Below, piece by piece: positions 19,065 to 27,753 of a DNA stretch of 64,000 nucleotides. The stretch spans positions 2,480,001-2,544,000 of the forward strand of contig OZ245920.1 in assembly GCA_965229685.1 (NCBI GenBank), read 5' to 3'. A model generated the notes under the pieces. It searched no databases. It was not told where the DNA came from and saw only the letters and a list, made by a program, of their open reading frames with translations. The position numbers were made by a program, and so were the translations under genes. The DNA comes from Pacificispira sp033344895. Lineage in GTDB: Bacteria > Pseudomonadota > Alphaproteobacteria > UBA8366 > Aestuariispiraceae. The first letter of the stretch is position 1. Each line of letters opens with the position of its first letter.

Positions 19065-19088
19065 GCGGGCGGGGTTCATCCCGCCCGC
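19065..19088 (+). terminator. Weak terminator-like hairpin after the chemoreceptor
   Basis: GCGGGCGGG (19065-19073) pairs perfectly with CCCGCCCGC (19080-19088) around a GTTCAT loop, 29 nt after the stop codon. No T-run follows, so it may act as a 3' stabiliser or a Rho-assisted stop rather than a classical terminator. Confidence 0.45.
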
Positions 19089-19116
19089 AATCGTGGCAAG
19101 CGGCGCCTACATTCCG

Positions 19117-19332
19117 TCAGGCGTCCTGAAGCATCGAATCGAGAAGCGCGATGGCTTCCTGTCGCTTCTCGATTGTAAGGGATTGCAGCCCATCATTGAT
19201 GGCCAATTGCATGTCCAGATCGAATTCGCCGCGCTTGCGGCCGGCACGAACCAGACTGTCCGCCAGATCACTGCCCACAATATCCGCCAGAACGGTACGA
19301 ATATTGTTGATGCGGTCGTTCGTCGTTTCCAT
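19117..19332 (-). CDS. Small hypothetical protein
   Basis: The 71-residue helical, acidic protein starts at the ATG at 19332, with GAGGGTGGGG close upstream. It contains DRINNIRTVLADIVGSDLAD and ends LTIEKRQEAIALLDSMLQDA. The frame extends upstream to 19497, but that part is AT-rich and lacks a ribosome site. I do not recognise a family. Acidic amphipathic helices suggest a small protein-binding or regulatory factor; this is inference only. Confidence 0.5.
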   Translation of the reverse strand: METTNDRINNIRTVLADIVGSDLADSLVRAGRKRGEFDLDMQLAINDGLQSLTIEKRQEAIALLDSMLQDA

Positions 19333-19544
19333 GCGCTGGTCCCCACCCTCGACTGGATGCTCCGGAAAATAGAATAACAAGGTTTCCAATTCGTTTACGG
19401 ATTCGATTTTTTTATATCGGAAAAGTTGTTTTTCCTCTGCGGACCGAAAGGGGGAATGTTGCGGCATGCCGGGCGGAAGGCGAAGCATGCGCCGCATGGC
19501 AGGACCGCAATCGCCCTGCTCTCAAGTCTGTGCGATCAGAACCG

Positions 19545-20414
19545 TCAATCGGCCAGATTGTCTCTGCCGGGTTCCAGCGCGATTTCGCGGCCGCTGTGCC
19601 GCGCCGCGGTCAGGTGGACAACCAATTGTCCGAAATCCGTCTCGACATCCACCCGCACCGGAATCGGCGGTGCATCGGGCAGTGGCCGCGCCACCCAGAC
19701 GGTGCGGTCGCGCGCAGTCCGCGAATATTTCGACTGGTCCTTGCGAAAGCCGCCGATCTTCTGGAATTCGATCTCGCAGGCGGTCGCCTCCCCGGCGAAG
19801 ATCGTGTAATCGTTCTTCTCGAAGGTCCGGGTTGCGCCTTCCGTGACGGACAGATCGTATCGGCGCCGACCGTCATAGATCGGGATGCTGCCATTGCATC
19901 CGCCGCCCTTTTCGATCACCCCCGCGAGAAACAGGATTGCACTGATCGGATCCACGCTTCCGGGAATCGATGCCGGCGGAATCGGGGTCAGCTTGTTCGG
20001 GTCCGGCGGGGATTCCTGTGCCACCTCCACCGACCCGTCGGGCTGAAAGACCAGCGCGTTTCGACGGGTGCTGCCGCGCCAGACACCGCCATTGTCATGG
20101 GTTAACGGGACGACCGCACCATCCGTGCCGATCTGTCCCCTGGAGACCGCATTCCCCTGCCAGCCGCTGTACCAGTCCAGGAGACCGCGCGCCCTAGCCT
20201 TTCCGGTGATCGTGTAGCCTTCGCCCTCCAGCGCAATCGACGTACGCCCGGATGCGACATGAAAGCCCCCGAAATAGGCCTCGTATTCGAGGGTCAGCGG
20301 GTCCGACGTGTCGGCACGAGCCGCCGACGCGCCGATCGACAGGAAAATCAGGGCGGCAACAAAGAGTGCGCCCAGCATGAATTTTGGTCTCGTCGTGGTG
20401 TTCGCGTCACGCAT
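19545..20414 (-). CDS. DUF3108 domain protein, exported
   Basis: The 289-residue protein has an N-terminal signal or anchor (MLGALFVAALIFLSIGASAA, ending RA before DTSDP). The body begins LTLEYEAYFGGFHVASGRTS, continues with ARARGLLDWYSGWQGNAVSRG, and has the C-terminal strand VWVARPLPDAPPIPVRVDVE. This is the DUF3108 pattern of alphaproteobacterial periplasmic beta-barrel-like proteins of unknown function. Two ATGs (20414 and 20378) are possible starts; neither has a strong ribosome site. It is transcribed divergently from the CigR-like gene. Confidence 0.8.
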   Translation of the reverse strand: MRDANTTTRPKFMLGALFVAALIFLSIGASAARADTSDPLTLEYEAYFGGFHVASGRTSIALEGEGYTITGKARARGLLDWYSGWQGNAVSRGQIGTDGAVVPLTHDNGGVWRGSTRRNALVFQPDGSVEVAQESPPDPNKLTPIPPASIPGSVDPISAILFLAGVIEKGGGCNGSIPIYDGRRRYDLSVTEGATRTFEKNDYTIFAGEATACEIEFQKIGGFRKDQSKYSRTARDRTVWVARPLPDAPPIPVRVDVETDFGQLVVHLTAARHSGREIALEPGRDNLAD

Positions 20415-20538
20415 TAGGGCTGATATGGGTTCATATCTGTCGGTGGTCCAGAAATATGACGGTCAAAATTTGAAAGAACGAAACTGCCCCCCAAATCTTC
20501 GTTAAGGGTCGGGCAGCACCAACTTGTGGAGACACAGC

Positions 20539-21039
20539 ATGACTTATGCCGAATCGAAGCATCGCACTATCCGAGCCAGGACCCTCGTCGCAGGCCTTGC
20601 CGCTGTGGCGGTGTTTGCTTTCCTGGTGCCCGCCGGCGCGAATGCGAAGAACGAGAATGCCAACAAGGACAAAGGCGGAAACGCCCAAAAGGAACAGTCT
20701 TCCACGCCACAGCCTTCTGACGATATCGGGGACGTGATCGCCCGGTCCATTATAGATTCGTCGTCCCGGGCGCTGATTGAGGAATACTTCCAGAGCCACC
20801 CTCAACCAGTGGAAGCCCTGCCCCCCGGGATTGCGAAGAATGTCGCCCGCGGCAAACCGCTGCCCCCCGGTATCGCGAAGAAGAGCATCCCGGCCCCGCT
20901 GCAGGCCGAGTTGCGTAATCGCGATTCCAGCGTCGGGAAGATAGTCGATGCCCTGATAGTGGGCGATGATGTCGCGCTGGTGGACGCGGCAACCGGTGTC
21001 GTAGTCGACATCCTGGTAGATGTCGTGCGCGCACAGTGA
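20539..21039 (+). CDS. CigR/RcnB-like exported protein
   Basis: The ATG at 20539 is preceded by GGAGACACAGC and gives 166 residues. A signal peptide (AGLAAVAVFAFLVPAGANA) is followed by an Asn/Lys/Glu/Gln-rich low-complexity linker (about residues 30-60). Two copies of LPPGIAK then appear at about 100-120, and the C-terminal module ends VGDDVALVDAATGVVVDILV. This combination matches proteins annotated as the CigR family, named for a Salmonella SPI-3 inner-membrane protein that restrains virulence. The name is by architecture; a virulence role is not implied here. Confidence 0.65.
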   Translation: MTYAESKHRTIRARTLVAGLAAVAVFAFLVPAGANAKNENANKDKGGNAQKEQSSTPQPSDDIGDVIARSIIDSSSRALIEEYFQSHPQPVEALPPGIAKNVARGKPLPPGIAKKSIPAPLQAELRNRDSSVGKIVDALIVGDDVALVDAATGVVVDILVDVVRAQ

Positions 21040-21141
21040 ATTTTCCTTCCTGCGGAAAATTGCGGCCAGGAAACCGTTTCCGGGTCGCCGTCGCTTGACA
21101 GTCCCCAAGCCAGGGAGTATCCGACCGTCCGCTACGGCGAC

Positions 21142-21216
21142 GGGCGGTTAGCTCAGCGGGAGAGCACTCGCTTCACACGCGAGGGGTCACTGGTTCAATC
21201 CCAGTACCGCCCACCA
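21142..21216 (+). tRNA. tRNA-Val (anticodon CAC)
   Basis: Acceptor strands GGGCGGT (21142-21148) and ACCGCCC (21206-21212) pair fully. The anticodon arm is CTCGC-TTCACAC-GCGAG with anticodon CAC, reading GUG, and the T arm contains GGTTCAATC. The gene encodes its own CCA end (21214-21216). Total 75 nt. Confidence 0.96.
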
Positions 21217-21253
21217 TTCCTTCCCGATCATTAGACTTCCCTTCACGCGTGCC

Positions 21254-22870
21254 TCAGGCTCTGGCAGCGCGCAGGATCATGTCGGACGCCTTCTCTGCGA
21301 TCATGACGGTTGGCGAGTTGGTGTTGCCCGAAGTGATGGTCGGCATGATGGACGCATCGACAACACGCAGGCCGCCAATGCCGTGAACCCGGAGTTCCGG
21401 ATCCACAACGGCAGTATCGTCTGAAGCCGGCCCCATCTTTGCGGTTCCAACCGGATGGAAGATGGTCGTCGCTATATCGCCGGCAGCACGGGCCAGTTCC
21501 TCATCGCCGTCGATCTGCGGTCCCGGCTTGAACTCCGTCGCCCTGAATTTCTGCAGCGCGGGCGCCTGGGCGATTCGGCGGGTCAGCTTGATCGCATCCG
21601 CAGCGACTTTCCGATCCGCAGGGTCGTGCAGATAGTTTGGCCGGATGACCGGCTTGTCCATCGGATCCGCTGATCGCAATCGGACAGTTCCCCTGCTTTC
21701 AGGCCTCAGATTGCAGACCGAGGCGGTGAAGCCTGGGAACGGATGCAACGCCTCCCCCAGTTTGTCCGTCGACAGGGGCTGCACATGGTATTGCAGGTTC
21801 GGCGTCTCACGGTCCGGATCCGATTTCGCGAAACAGCCCAACTGGCTGGGCGCCATGCTGAGCGGCCCCGACCGAAACAGCGCGTATTCCAACCCCATCG
21901 CGGCCTTGCGCAGCGGGTTGTGGGTCAGCTCATTCAACGTGCGCACCCCCTCAACCTTGAAGGCGAGCCGAACTTGCAGATGGTCCTGCAGATTCTCGCC
22001 GACCCCCTTCAGATCATGGCGCACGGAGATGCCGTGTTCCTGAAGCACCGCGCCGGGGCCGATGCCCGACCGTTGCAGGATGACGGGCGACGCCACCGCG
22101 CCGGCGGCCAGAACGACCTCCCCCGCCGCGCGCGCGGATGTTGCCGATCCGTCGACCAGTAGGTCGACCCCAACGGCGCGACCATCTTCGATGATGACCG
22201 ATTTGCAGTGTGCCTTGGTTACGACCTGCAGATTCGGCCGGTTCATCGCCGGGCGAAGGAACCCGCGCGCGGAGGACCAGCGGACGCCGCGCCGCTGATT
22301 GACCTGGAAATAGCCGATGCCTTCATTGTTTCCGGTGTTGAAGTCATCCGTGGCCGGAATGCCGGTTTCAATTGCCGCCTCGCGGAAGGCGTCCAGGATG
22401 TCCCAGCGCAGGCGCTGATGCTCGACACGCCACGGACCGCCGGTTCCATGATTGTCGTTTCGGCCGTCCACATGGTCTTCGGATTTCACGAAGTAAGGCA
22501 GGACGTCGTCCCAGCCCCAACCCGTATTTCCCATCTGGCGCCAGATGTTGTAATCCCGGGCCTGCCCCCGCATGTAGATCATGCCATTGATGGACGAACA
22601 GCCGCCCAGAACCTTGCCGCGCGGATAGTCCAGCGCGCGACCGTTCAGGCCGGGTTCCGCCTCTGTCCGGAACAGCCAGTCGGTGCGCGGATTGCCCATC
22701 GTATAAAGGTAGCCGACGGGAATGTGGATCCACAGGTAATCATCCTTACCCCCGGCCTCCAGAAGCAGGACCCGGTTCTTCGGGTCTGCGCTCAGCCGAT
22801 TGGCCAGGACACAGCCTGCGGTCCCTGCTCCGACGATGATGTAATCGAATTCTCCCAGCCCAGCCGTCAC
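21254..22870 (-). CDS. GMC-family oxidoreductase, choline-dehydrogenase-like
   Basis: A GTG at 22870, 4 nt after GGGGA, gives a 538-residue FAD enzyme opening TAGLGEFDYIIVGAGTAGC, the Rossmann dinucleotide motif. An in-frame ATG at 22897 lacks a ribosome site. Other GMC signatures are GGCSSINGMIYMRGQARDYN near residue 90, HPVGTAKMGPASDDTAVVDP with the catalytic His, and TSGNTNSPTVMIAEKASDMI at the C-terminus. Family members oxidise choline or other primary alcohols to aldehydes. No betB or betI lies nearby, so choline is a guess strengthened by the MttB and dimethylglycine-dehydrogenase-like genes within 8 kb. Confidence 0.88.
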   Translation of the reverse strand: MTAGLGEFDYIIVGAGTAGCVLANRLSADPKNRVLLLEAGGKDDYLWIHIPVGYLYTMGNPRTDWLFRTEAEPGLNGRALDYPRGKVLGGCSSINGMIYMRGQARDYNIWRQMGNTGWGWDDVLPYFVKSEDHVDGRNDNHGTGGPWRVEHQRLRWDILDAFREAAIETGIPATDDFNTGNNEGIGYFQVNQRRGVRWSSARGFLRPAMNRPNLQVVTKAHCKSVIIEDGRAVGVDLLVDGSATSARAAGEVVLAAGAVASPVILQRSGIGPGAVLQEHGISVRHDLKGVGENLQDHLQVRLAFKVEGVRTLNELTHNPLRKAAMGLEYALFRSGPLSMAPSQLGCFAKSDPDRETPNLQYHVQPLSTDKLGEALHPFPGFTASVCNLRPESRGTVRLRSADPMDKPVIRPNYLHDPADRKVAADAIKLTRRIAQAPALQKFRATEFKPGPQIDGDEELARAAGDIATTIFHPVGTAKMGPASDDTAVVDPELRVHGIGGLRVVDASIMPTITSGNTNSPTVMIAEKASDMILRAARA

Positions 22871-23067
22871 CGCGTCCCCGTCCCCAATTTGTTGCATTGC
22901 ATCAGGGACATGATAGCCTTGAGCCCACTCGTCGGAAAGGTCAGGCGCGCGTGCTGGTGACCTTATCTCAAGGGACGGCGAGTATATCTGCGCTAACGGC
23001 TCCGCGCGCTTGGCGCTACCATGTGATGGCGGTACTGGGACCGTCCAATAACAGGGAGAGTACAAAG

Positions 23068-24696
23068 ATGTCGAATAAGATGGACGGGGAGCTCCGTCAC
23101 AAATTTGATCTCATGAAGAGGGCATTCGCGCGCGGAGAACTGAGCCGTCGCGGATTCATTGCCGCCGCGCTCGGTGCGGGCGTCGCCTCCACCACGGTGT
23201 TCGGCCATGTCGATCGGGTTCAGGCGGCAACCCCGAAAAAAGGCGGACGTTTCCGCCAGGCGCTGACCGGCGGCGGGTCCGGGGATACGATGGATCCGGC
23301 ACAGATCCTCGATTCCTACATGATCAATGTCAGCTTCGGTATGCTGCGCAACAACCTGACGGAAATCGGGTCTGACGGGCAGTTGACCGGTGAACTGGCG
23401 GAGAGCTGGGAAGCAGCACCGGATGCCGCCACCTGGACCTTCAAGCTGCGCCAGGGCGTGGAATTCCATAACGGAAAGACGCTGGAAGCCGCTGATGTCG
23501 TAGCCTCGATCAACCATCACCGCGGTGAGGACACCGATTCCGCGGCGAAGGGCATCGTCTCGCCGATCACCGATGTGAAGGCAGACGGCAAGGATACGGT
23601 CGTCTTCACGTTGAGCGGCGGCAGTGCCGATTTCCCGTTCCTGATGTCGGACTACCACCTGGGCATCTGCCCGGCAAAGGACGACGGCACGATCGATTGG
23701 GAATCCGGCGTCGGTACGGGCGGCTACTCGCTGGTCAGTTTCGATCCGGGCGTTCGTACCGTCGTGAAGCGCAACCCGAACTACTGGAAGGAAGGCCGTG
23801 CGCATTTCGACGAAGTCGAATCGCTGTTCGTGCCGGACGCCAACGCGCGCAACACGGGTCTGCAGACCGGCGAACTGGACTGCATCACGAACCTGGATCT
23901 GAACACGGTCAGCCTGATGCGTCAGGTACCGACCATCCAGGTCTTTGAAACCTTCGGCAACAAGCATGCGACGATGCCGATGCATTGCAACACGGCACCG
24001 TTCGACAACAACGATGTCCGCTTGGCGCTGAAGTATTCGATCGACCGGAACGAGTTCGTCGAGAAACTGCTTCAGGGTCTGGGCGAAGTCGGCAACGACC
24101 ATCCGATCGGCCCGGCCAACATTTACCGCGCCACGCCGGAAGAACTGCCGCAGCGTGAATACGATCCGGAAAAGGCCAAGTTCCACCTGAAACAGGCGGG
24201 CATGGAAAACCTGACGGTCGACCTGCATATCGCCGACACCGCCTTTGAAGGCGCGGTCAACGGTGCGCAGCTCTTCGCGGAAACCGCAAAGGCAGCCGGC
24301 ATCACGATCAACGTCGTGCGTGAGCCGGATGACGGATACTGGTCGAACGTCTGGCTGAAGAAGCCGTTCAGCGGTTCCTACTGGGGCGGCCGTCCGACGG
24401 AAGACTGGATCTTCAGCCAGATCTACTCCTCGGGTGCCGACTGGAACGAATCGTTCTGGGAAAACGAACGCTTCAATGAGCTTCTGGTTCAGGCCCGCGC
24501 CGAACTGGATACGACGAAGCGTCGCGAAATGTATGTCGAGATGCAGCGGATCTGTAACGAAGACTGCGGCAACATCATCCCGATCTACATGGCCTACACC
24601 CATGCGGCCAGTTCCAAGATCCAGCTGCCGGAGCAAATGGCCAGCAACTGGGAACTGGATGGTCACAAGAACGCCGAACGTTGGTGGTTCGCGTAA
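23068..24696 (+). CDS. Tat-exported family 5 substrate-binding protein (orphan)
   Basis: The ATG at 23068 follows CAGGGAGAG. The 542 residues begin with a cytoplasmic stretch and a twin-arginine signal LSRRGFIAAALGAGVASTTV, cleaved near VQA-ATPKK. The mature part shows SBP_bac_5 features: LAESWEAAPDAATWTFKLRQ, VEFHNGKTLEAADVVASINH, GTGGYSLVSFDPG and NDVRLALKYSIDRNEFVEKL. The family binds peptides, nickel, opines and quaternary compounds. No permease or ATPase gene follows, and a terminator stands 30 nt downstream, so it must partner with a transporter elsewhere. It is divergent from the GMC oxidoreductase, sharing a 197-nt promoter region. Confidence 0.9.
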   Translation: MSNKMDGELRHKFDLMKRAFARGELSRRGFIAAALGAGVASTTVFGHVDRVQAATPKKGGRFRQALTGGGSGDTMDPAQILDSYMINVSFGMLRNNLTEIGSDGQLTGELAESWEAAPDAATWTFKLRQGVEFHNGKTLEAADVVASINHHRGEDTDSAAKGIVSPITDVKADGKDTVVFTLSGGSADFPFLMSDYHLGICPAKDDGTIDWESGVGTGGYSLVSFDPGVRTVVKRNPNYWKEGRAHFDEVESLFVPDANARNTGLQTGELDCITNLDLNTVSLMRQVPTIQVFETFGNKHATMPMHCNTAPFDNNDVRLALKYSIDRNEFVEKLLQGLGEVGNDHPIGPANIYRATPEELPQREYDPEKAKFHLKQAGMENLTVDLHIADTAFEGAVNGAQLFAETAKAAGITINVVREPDDGYWSNVWLKKPFSGSYWGGRPTEDWIFSQIYSSGADWNESFWENERFNELLVQARAELDTTKRREMYVEMQRICNEDCGNIIPIYMAYTHAASSKIQLPEQMASNWELDGHKNAERWWFA

Positions 24697-24725
24697 GCGA
24701 AACTCTCAGTTCGACAACGTACTGG

Positions 24726-24758
24726 AACGGCCCGGCATCGCCCGGGCCGTTCTTTTTT
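24726..24758 (+). terminator. Terminator after the orphan binding protein
   Basis: AACGGCCCGG (24726-24735) pairs with CCGGGCCGTT (24742-24751) around a CATCGC loop, followed by CTTTTTT. It is a canonical intrinsic terminator. Confidence 0.92.
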
Positions 24759-24827
24759 CAAAACGGCCCTTCGACCGCCGACAACGATTGCGGTACGATT
24801 CAGCAAACAAGGTTGGGGTTGGGGATC

Positions 24828-25280
24828 GTGGGATACGCGTTGCGGCTTGTGCCGGACCGGTCGCTTATCGTCGGGTTCATGTGGGGTCACGTAGCATCCC
24901 GGGACGTGATCGACGGGATATCCAATCCCGGCTTCGACCCGTCAGAGGGCGTTACGCTGGACACCCTGATGCTGCTGCATCCGAACGCACAACTCAGCGA
25001 ACTGACCCCGCAGGCCGGTATGGAGATCGCTCACGTCGACAGGGAAACCTACTTCGGCGACGGCGGCGGGGTAGCGCCGACGAAACTCGCAGTCGTCTGC
25101 CCAAATCCGCTCAGCCTTGTGACCGTGCGTCTGATCTTCGGCATGGCGGAGCAGATTTCAGATTACGACGAAGAACGCGCGACGTTCGAAGACCTGGATG
25201 AGGCACTGAAATGGCTCGGTCGCGTGGAAGCGGACCTTCCCGGGCAGCTTCAGCAGATGGCCCGGGAAATCATGCGCTGA
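24828..25280 (+). CDS. Hypothetical protein
   Basis: A GTG at 24828 with GGTTGGGG upstream is the likely start, because the in-frame codons further 5' run through the terminator hairpin. The 150 residues contain VPDRSLIVGFMWGHVASRDV, then LDTLMLLHPNAQLSELTPQA, and a charged C-terminal helix ending LPGQLQQMAREIMR. There is no signal peptide and no family I recognise. It sits between the orphan binding protein and the convergent MttB gene, and may be an independent transcription unit. Confidence 0.6.
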   Translation: MGYALRLVPDRSLIVGFMWGHVASRDVIDGISNPGFDPSEGVTLDTLMLLHPNAQLSELTPQAGMEIAHVDRETYFGDGGGVAPTKLAVVCPNPLSLVTVRLIFGMAEQISDYDEERATFEDLDEALKWLGRVEADLPGQLQQMAREIMR

Positions 25281-25290
25281 CAGGTCTTTC

Positions 25291-25326
25291 CCAAAAAAGA
25301 AAAGTGCCGGCATTACGCCGGCACTT
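25291..25326 (-). terminator. Terminator of the MttB-family gene
   Basis: AAGTGCCGGC (25302-25311) pairs with GCCGGCACTT (25317-25326) around ATTAC. On the minus strand it continues as TTCTTTTTTGG, 24 nt past the mttB-type stop codon. It may also stop the convergent gene. Confidence 0.88.
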
Positions 25327-25349
25327 CCTTCACTCGGGACAGTCGGCAC

Positions 25350-26921
25350 CTAGTAGGCGGCGTCGGGCATGGAGTTCTTGCGCTGCGTGACAAAGGCCTG
25401 GAGAGCCTCGTCGACCGCCGGGTCGATCTCCGGTGCCTGGTACTCGGAAAGCAGCTTCTTCACGCGGGCATTGGCGCGTTGGTTCATGTCGAGGCTGCCT
25501 TCGGCTTCCCATTGTTCGTAGGAATTGTTGTCGGCAAGCGGCGAGCGGTAGAAGGCGGTCTCGAAATTCCGCTGCGTATGGGTACAGCCGAGATAGTGCA
25601 TCCCCGGGCCAACCTCGCGAATCGCGTCCATCGCCTGACCGTTTTCGCTGAGGTCCGGACCATCGAGCAGGCGACCGAGCATCGATGCCTGATCCGCATC
25701 CATCACGAACTTCTCGTAGCCCATGACAAGGCCGCCTTCGAGCCAGCCCGCGGTGTGCAGCATGAAGTTCACACCCCCCAGCGCCGCCGTCTGCAGCGTG
25801 TTTGCCGATTCATAGGCCGCCTGCGCATCGGCCGTCTTCGACGCCGTGAACCCGCCCCCGGACCGGAAGGGCACCCCCAGCCGGCGTGCCAGCTGTGCCG
25901 CGCCATACAGGACCAGTGAAGGTTCCGGGGTTCCGAAGGTCGGCGCACCGGACTGCATGGATATCGACGAGGCGAAGGTCCCGAACACCACCGGTGCCCC
26001 GGGACGACAGACCTGTGTCAGGGCCATGCCCGCCAGCGCTTCGGCATAGAGCTGCGTCAGCGTGCCGAGCACCGTGACCGGGCTCATCGCGCCTGACAGG
26101 ATGAATGGCGAGATCACCGTCGCCTGATTGTTGCGCGCATAGACCTTCAGCGCGCCCAGCATCGTATCGTCCCAGACCATCGGCGAGTTGGCATTGATCA
26201 GGTTGATGACGACACAGTTCTGGTCGACGAAGTCCGCGCCGAACAGGATCTTGCACATCTCCACAGTGTCCTCAGCGCGCTCCGGCGCCGTAACCGACCC
26301 CATGAAGGGTTTGTCGGAATAGCGCATATGGCTGTAGACCATGTCCAGATGGCGCTTGTTCACCGGAACATCGACGGGTTCGCAGACCGTGCCGCCGGAA
26401 TGGTGAAGCCCAGGCGACATATAGGCCAGTTTCACGAAGTTGCGGAAATCCTCGATCGTGCCGTATCGGCGCCCCTTGTCGAGGTCACGGACGAAGGGCG
26501 GGCCGTAGGCCGGGACCAGAACCGTATGCCCCTCGCCCATCTTGACCGTGCGCGCCGGGTTTCGGGCATGCTGGGTGATGAGCGACGGCGCGGTGTCCTG
26601 GATCAGCTTCTTGCACAGACCGCGCGGAAAATGAACGCGTTCACCCTGCACGTCGCAGCCCTGGTCGCGCCACATCTGCAGCACTTCCTCGTCGCCGCGG
26701 AAATCAAGACCGATCTCCTCCAGCACCGTGTCGGCATTACGCTCGATGAGTTCGAGCGTCTCTTCCTGAAGCAATTCGAAATAGCCGATCTTACGGGTGA
26801 TATAGGCCGGCGCAGTCTGCCCGCCGGCGGCCCGCGCCGCCTGTCGTGCGGCGCGCCCGCCGCCACCGCCGCGCCCTGCCCGTCTTCCGCCACCGGTGGT
26901 TTCGGCCGTCTGTTCACTCAT
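25350..26921 (-). CDS. MttB-family corrinoid-dependent methyltransferase (non-pyrrolysine)
   Basis: The ATG at 26921 follows AAGGGAATTCC; the product is 523 residues. Residues 10-35 form an Arg/Gly/Ala-rich tail (GGGRRAGRGGGGGRAARQAA), then the MttB barrel begins ITRKIGYFELLQEETLELIE. Core landmarks include MGEGHTVLVPAYGPPFV, HHSGGTVCEPVDVPVNKRHL and EVGPGMHYLGCTHTQRNFET. Archaeal trimethylamine methyltransferase MttB has a pyrrolysine; this frame has no internal stop, so it belongs to the non-Pyl branch, which includes glycine-betaine and other quaternary-amine demethylases. No cognate corrinoid protein gene is in view. Substrate inferred as a methylated amine. Confidence 0.88.
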   Translation of the reverse strand: MSEQTAETTGGGRRAGRGGGGGRAARQAARAAGGQTAPAYITRKIGYFELLQEETLELIERNADTVLEEIGLDFRGDEEVLQMWRDQGCDVQGERVHFPRGLCKKLIQDTAPSLITQHARNPARTVKMGEGHTVLVPAYGPPFVRDLDKGRRYGTIEDFRNFVKLAYMSPGLHHSGGTVCEPVDVPVNKRHLDMVYSHMRYSDKPFMGSVTAPERAEDTVEMCKILFGADFVDQNCVVINLINANSPMVWDDTMLGALKVYARNNQATVISPFILSGAMSPVTVLGTLTQLYAEALAGMALTQVCRPGAPVVFGTFASSISMQSGAPTFGTPEPSLVLYGAAQLARRLGVPFRSGGGFTASKTADAQAAYESANTLQTAALGGVNFMLHTAGWLEGGLVMGYEKFVMDADQASMLGRLLDGPDLSENGQAMDAIREVGPGMHYLGCTHTQRNFETAFYRSPLADNNSYEQWEAEGSLDMNQRANARVKKLLSEYQAPEIDPAVDEALQAFVTQRKNSMPDAAY

Positions 26922-27132
26922 CTGGAATTCCCTTTCGAACGCCGCTATCCGCACGCCAGCGCTGGCGGACGGAGTCAGATAAACCAATCGCCTCAGACCT
27001 CGGGTTCACGTGGTTCCGCGCCAACCCGAAGCCTCCTTATGGACCCGGGACGCGGCGTCGACGTTCGAATTCGCGACTTCCTTCCTCATTAGCCGCGTCA
27101 TCGGAGTGTTTGGCGGCTGGATCGGAAATGCG

Positions 27133-27753
27133 CTAGTTGAAGACGGAGCGGACACTGGTATTCAGGGGTTCCTTGCCGCTCGGAATGTTGACGCCCAGAA
27201 GCCGTTCCGTCTGGCCGGCCTCATTCACCAGGGGCAGCAGCAGCCGGCTCCATGTCGCAACCAGGAAATCGCGCGGCGACTTGTGCTGGGTGAACAGCGG
27301 CTCCTGCCGTCGGATCAGTGCCTTGTAGCAGGCCAGCATGAAATCCCGGCTGATCGAAGGCGCATCGGCATGACCAAGACACTTCCCGGTCAGATCGAAG
27401 CCCGAGAACTGCGCGATCCGGCTGCCATAGACACGGTATCGGAAGTCCCTTCCGCCGTCGATCACATCCAGATACATCATGTGGCCAATCGCGTGCCGAA
27501 AGGTGAAGACGTCGAAATCCCTGACCTGTGGCAACGGGCAGGCATCCGTCCGCGGCATTGCCTGCCATGTCGCCAGAAACTCCTTCAGCAGGAGATGCGG
27601 AAACGTCTCGGGGTCCGGGTTCCAGACGAAGGTCGGCGGATCCATCGCCTCCCGGGCGAAGAAGGCCGCCACCCTCTCCCGCTCGTCGGAAAGGATCATA
27701 TCCGCGGCCAGATCAGATCGCGCGGCTGCCTTTGAATCTCCGCCTTCCGGCAT
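27133..27753 (-). CDS. PAS_5-type PAS domain protein (copy 3 of 3)
   Basis: The 206-residue soluble protein has the PAS_5 layout: LLLKEFLATWQAMPR, FDVFTFRHAIGHMMYLDVID, RDFRYRVYGSRIAQFSGFDL and a late strand WSRLLLPLVNEAGQTERLLG. No effector domain is fused. Start choice is uncertain between 27753 and an in-frame ATG at 27699. It lies between the MttB gene and the divergent dimethylglycine-dehydrogenase-like gene, which makes it a candidate sensor for that pathway, though nothing in the sequence shows a ligand. Confidence 0.72.
   Translation of the reverse strand: MPEGGDSKAAARSDLAADMILSDERERVAAFFAREAMDPPTFVWNPDPETFPHLLLKEFLATWQAMPRTDACPLPQVRDFDVFTFRHAIGHMMYLDVIDGGRDFRYRVYGSRIAQFSGFDLTGKCLGHADAPSISRDFMLACYKALIRRQEPLFTQHKSPRDFLVATWSRLLLPLVNEAGQTERLLGVNIPSGKEPLNTSVRSVFN

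Noticed and set aside
25350..26921. Pyrrolysine in the MttB homologue
   Set aside because: The frame is continuous without an in-frame amber codon, so this is a non-Pyl family member; no pylTSBCD genes are seen.
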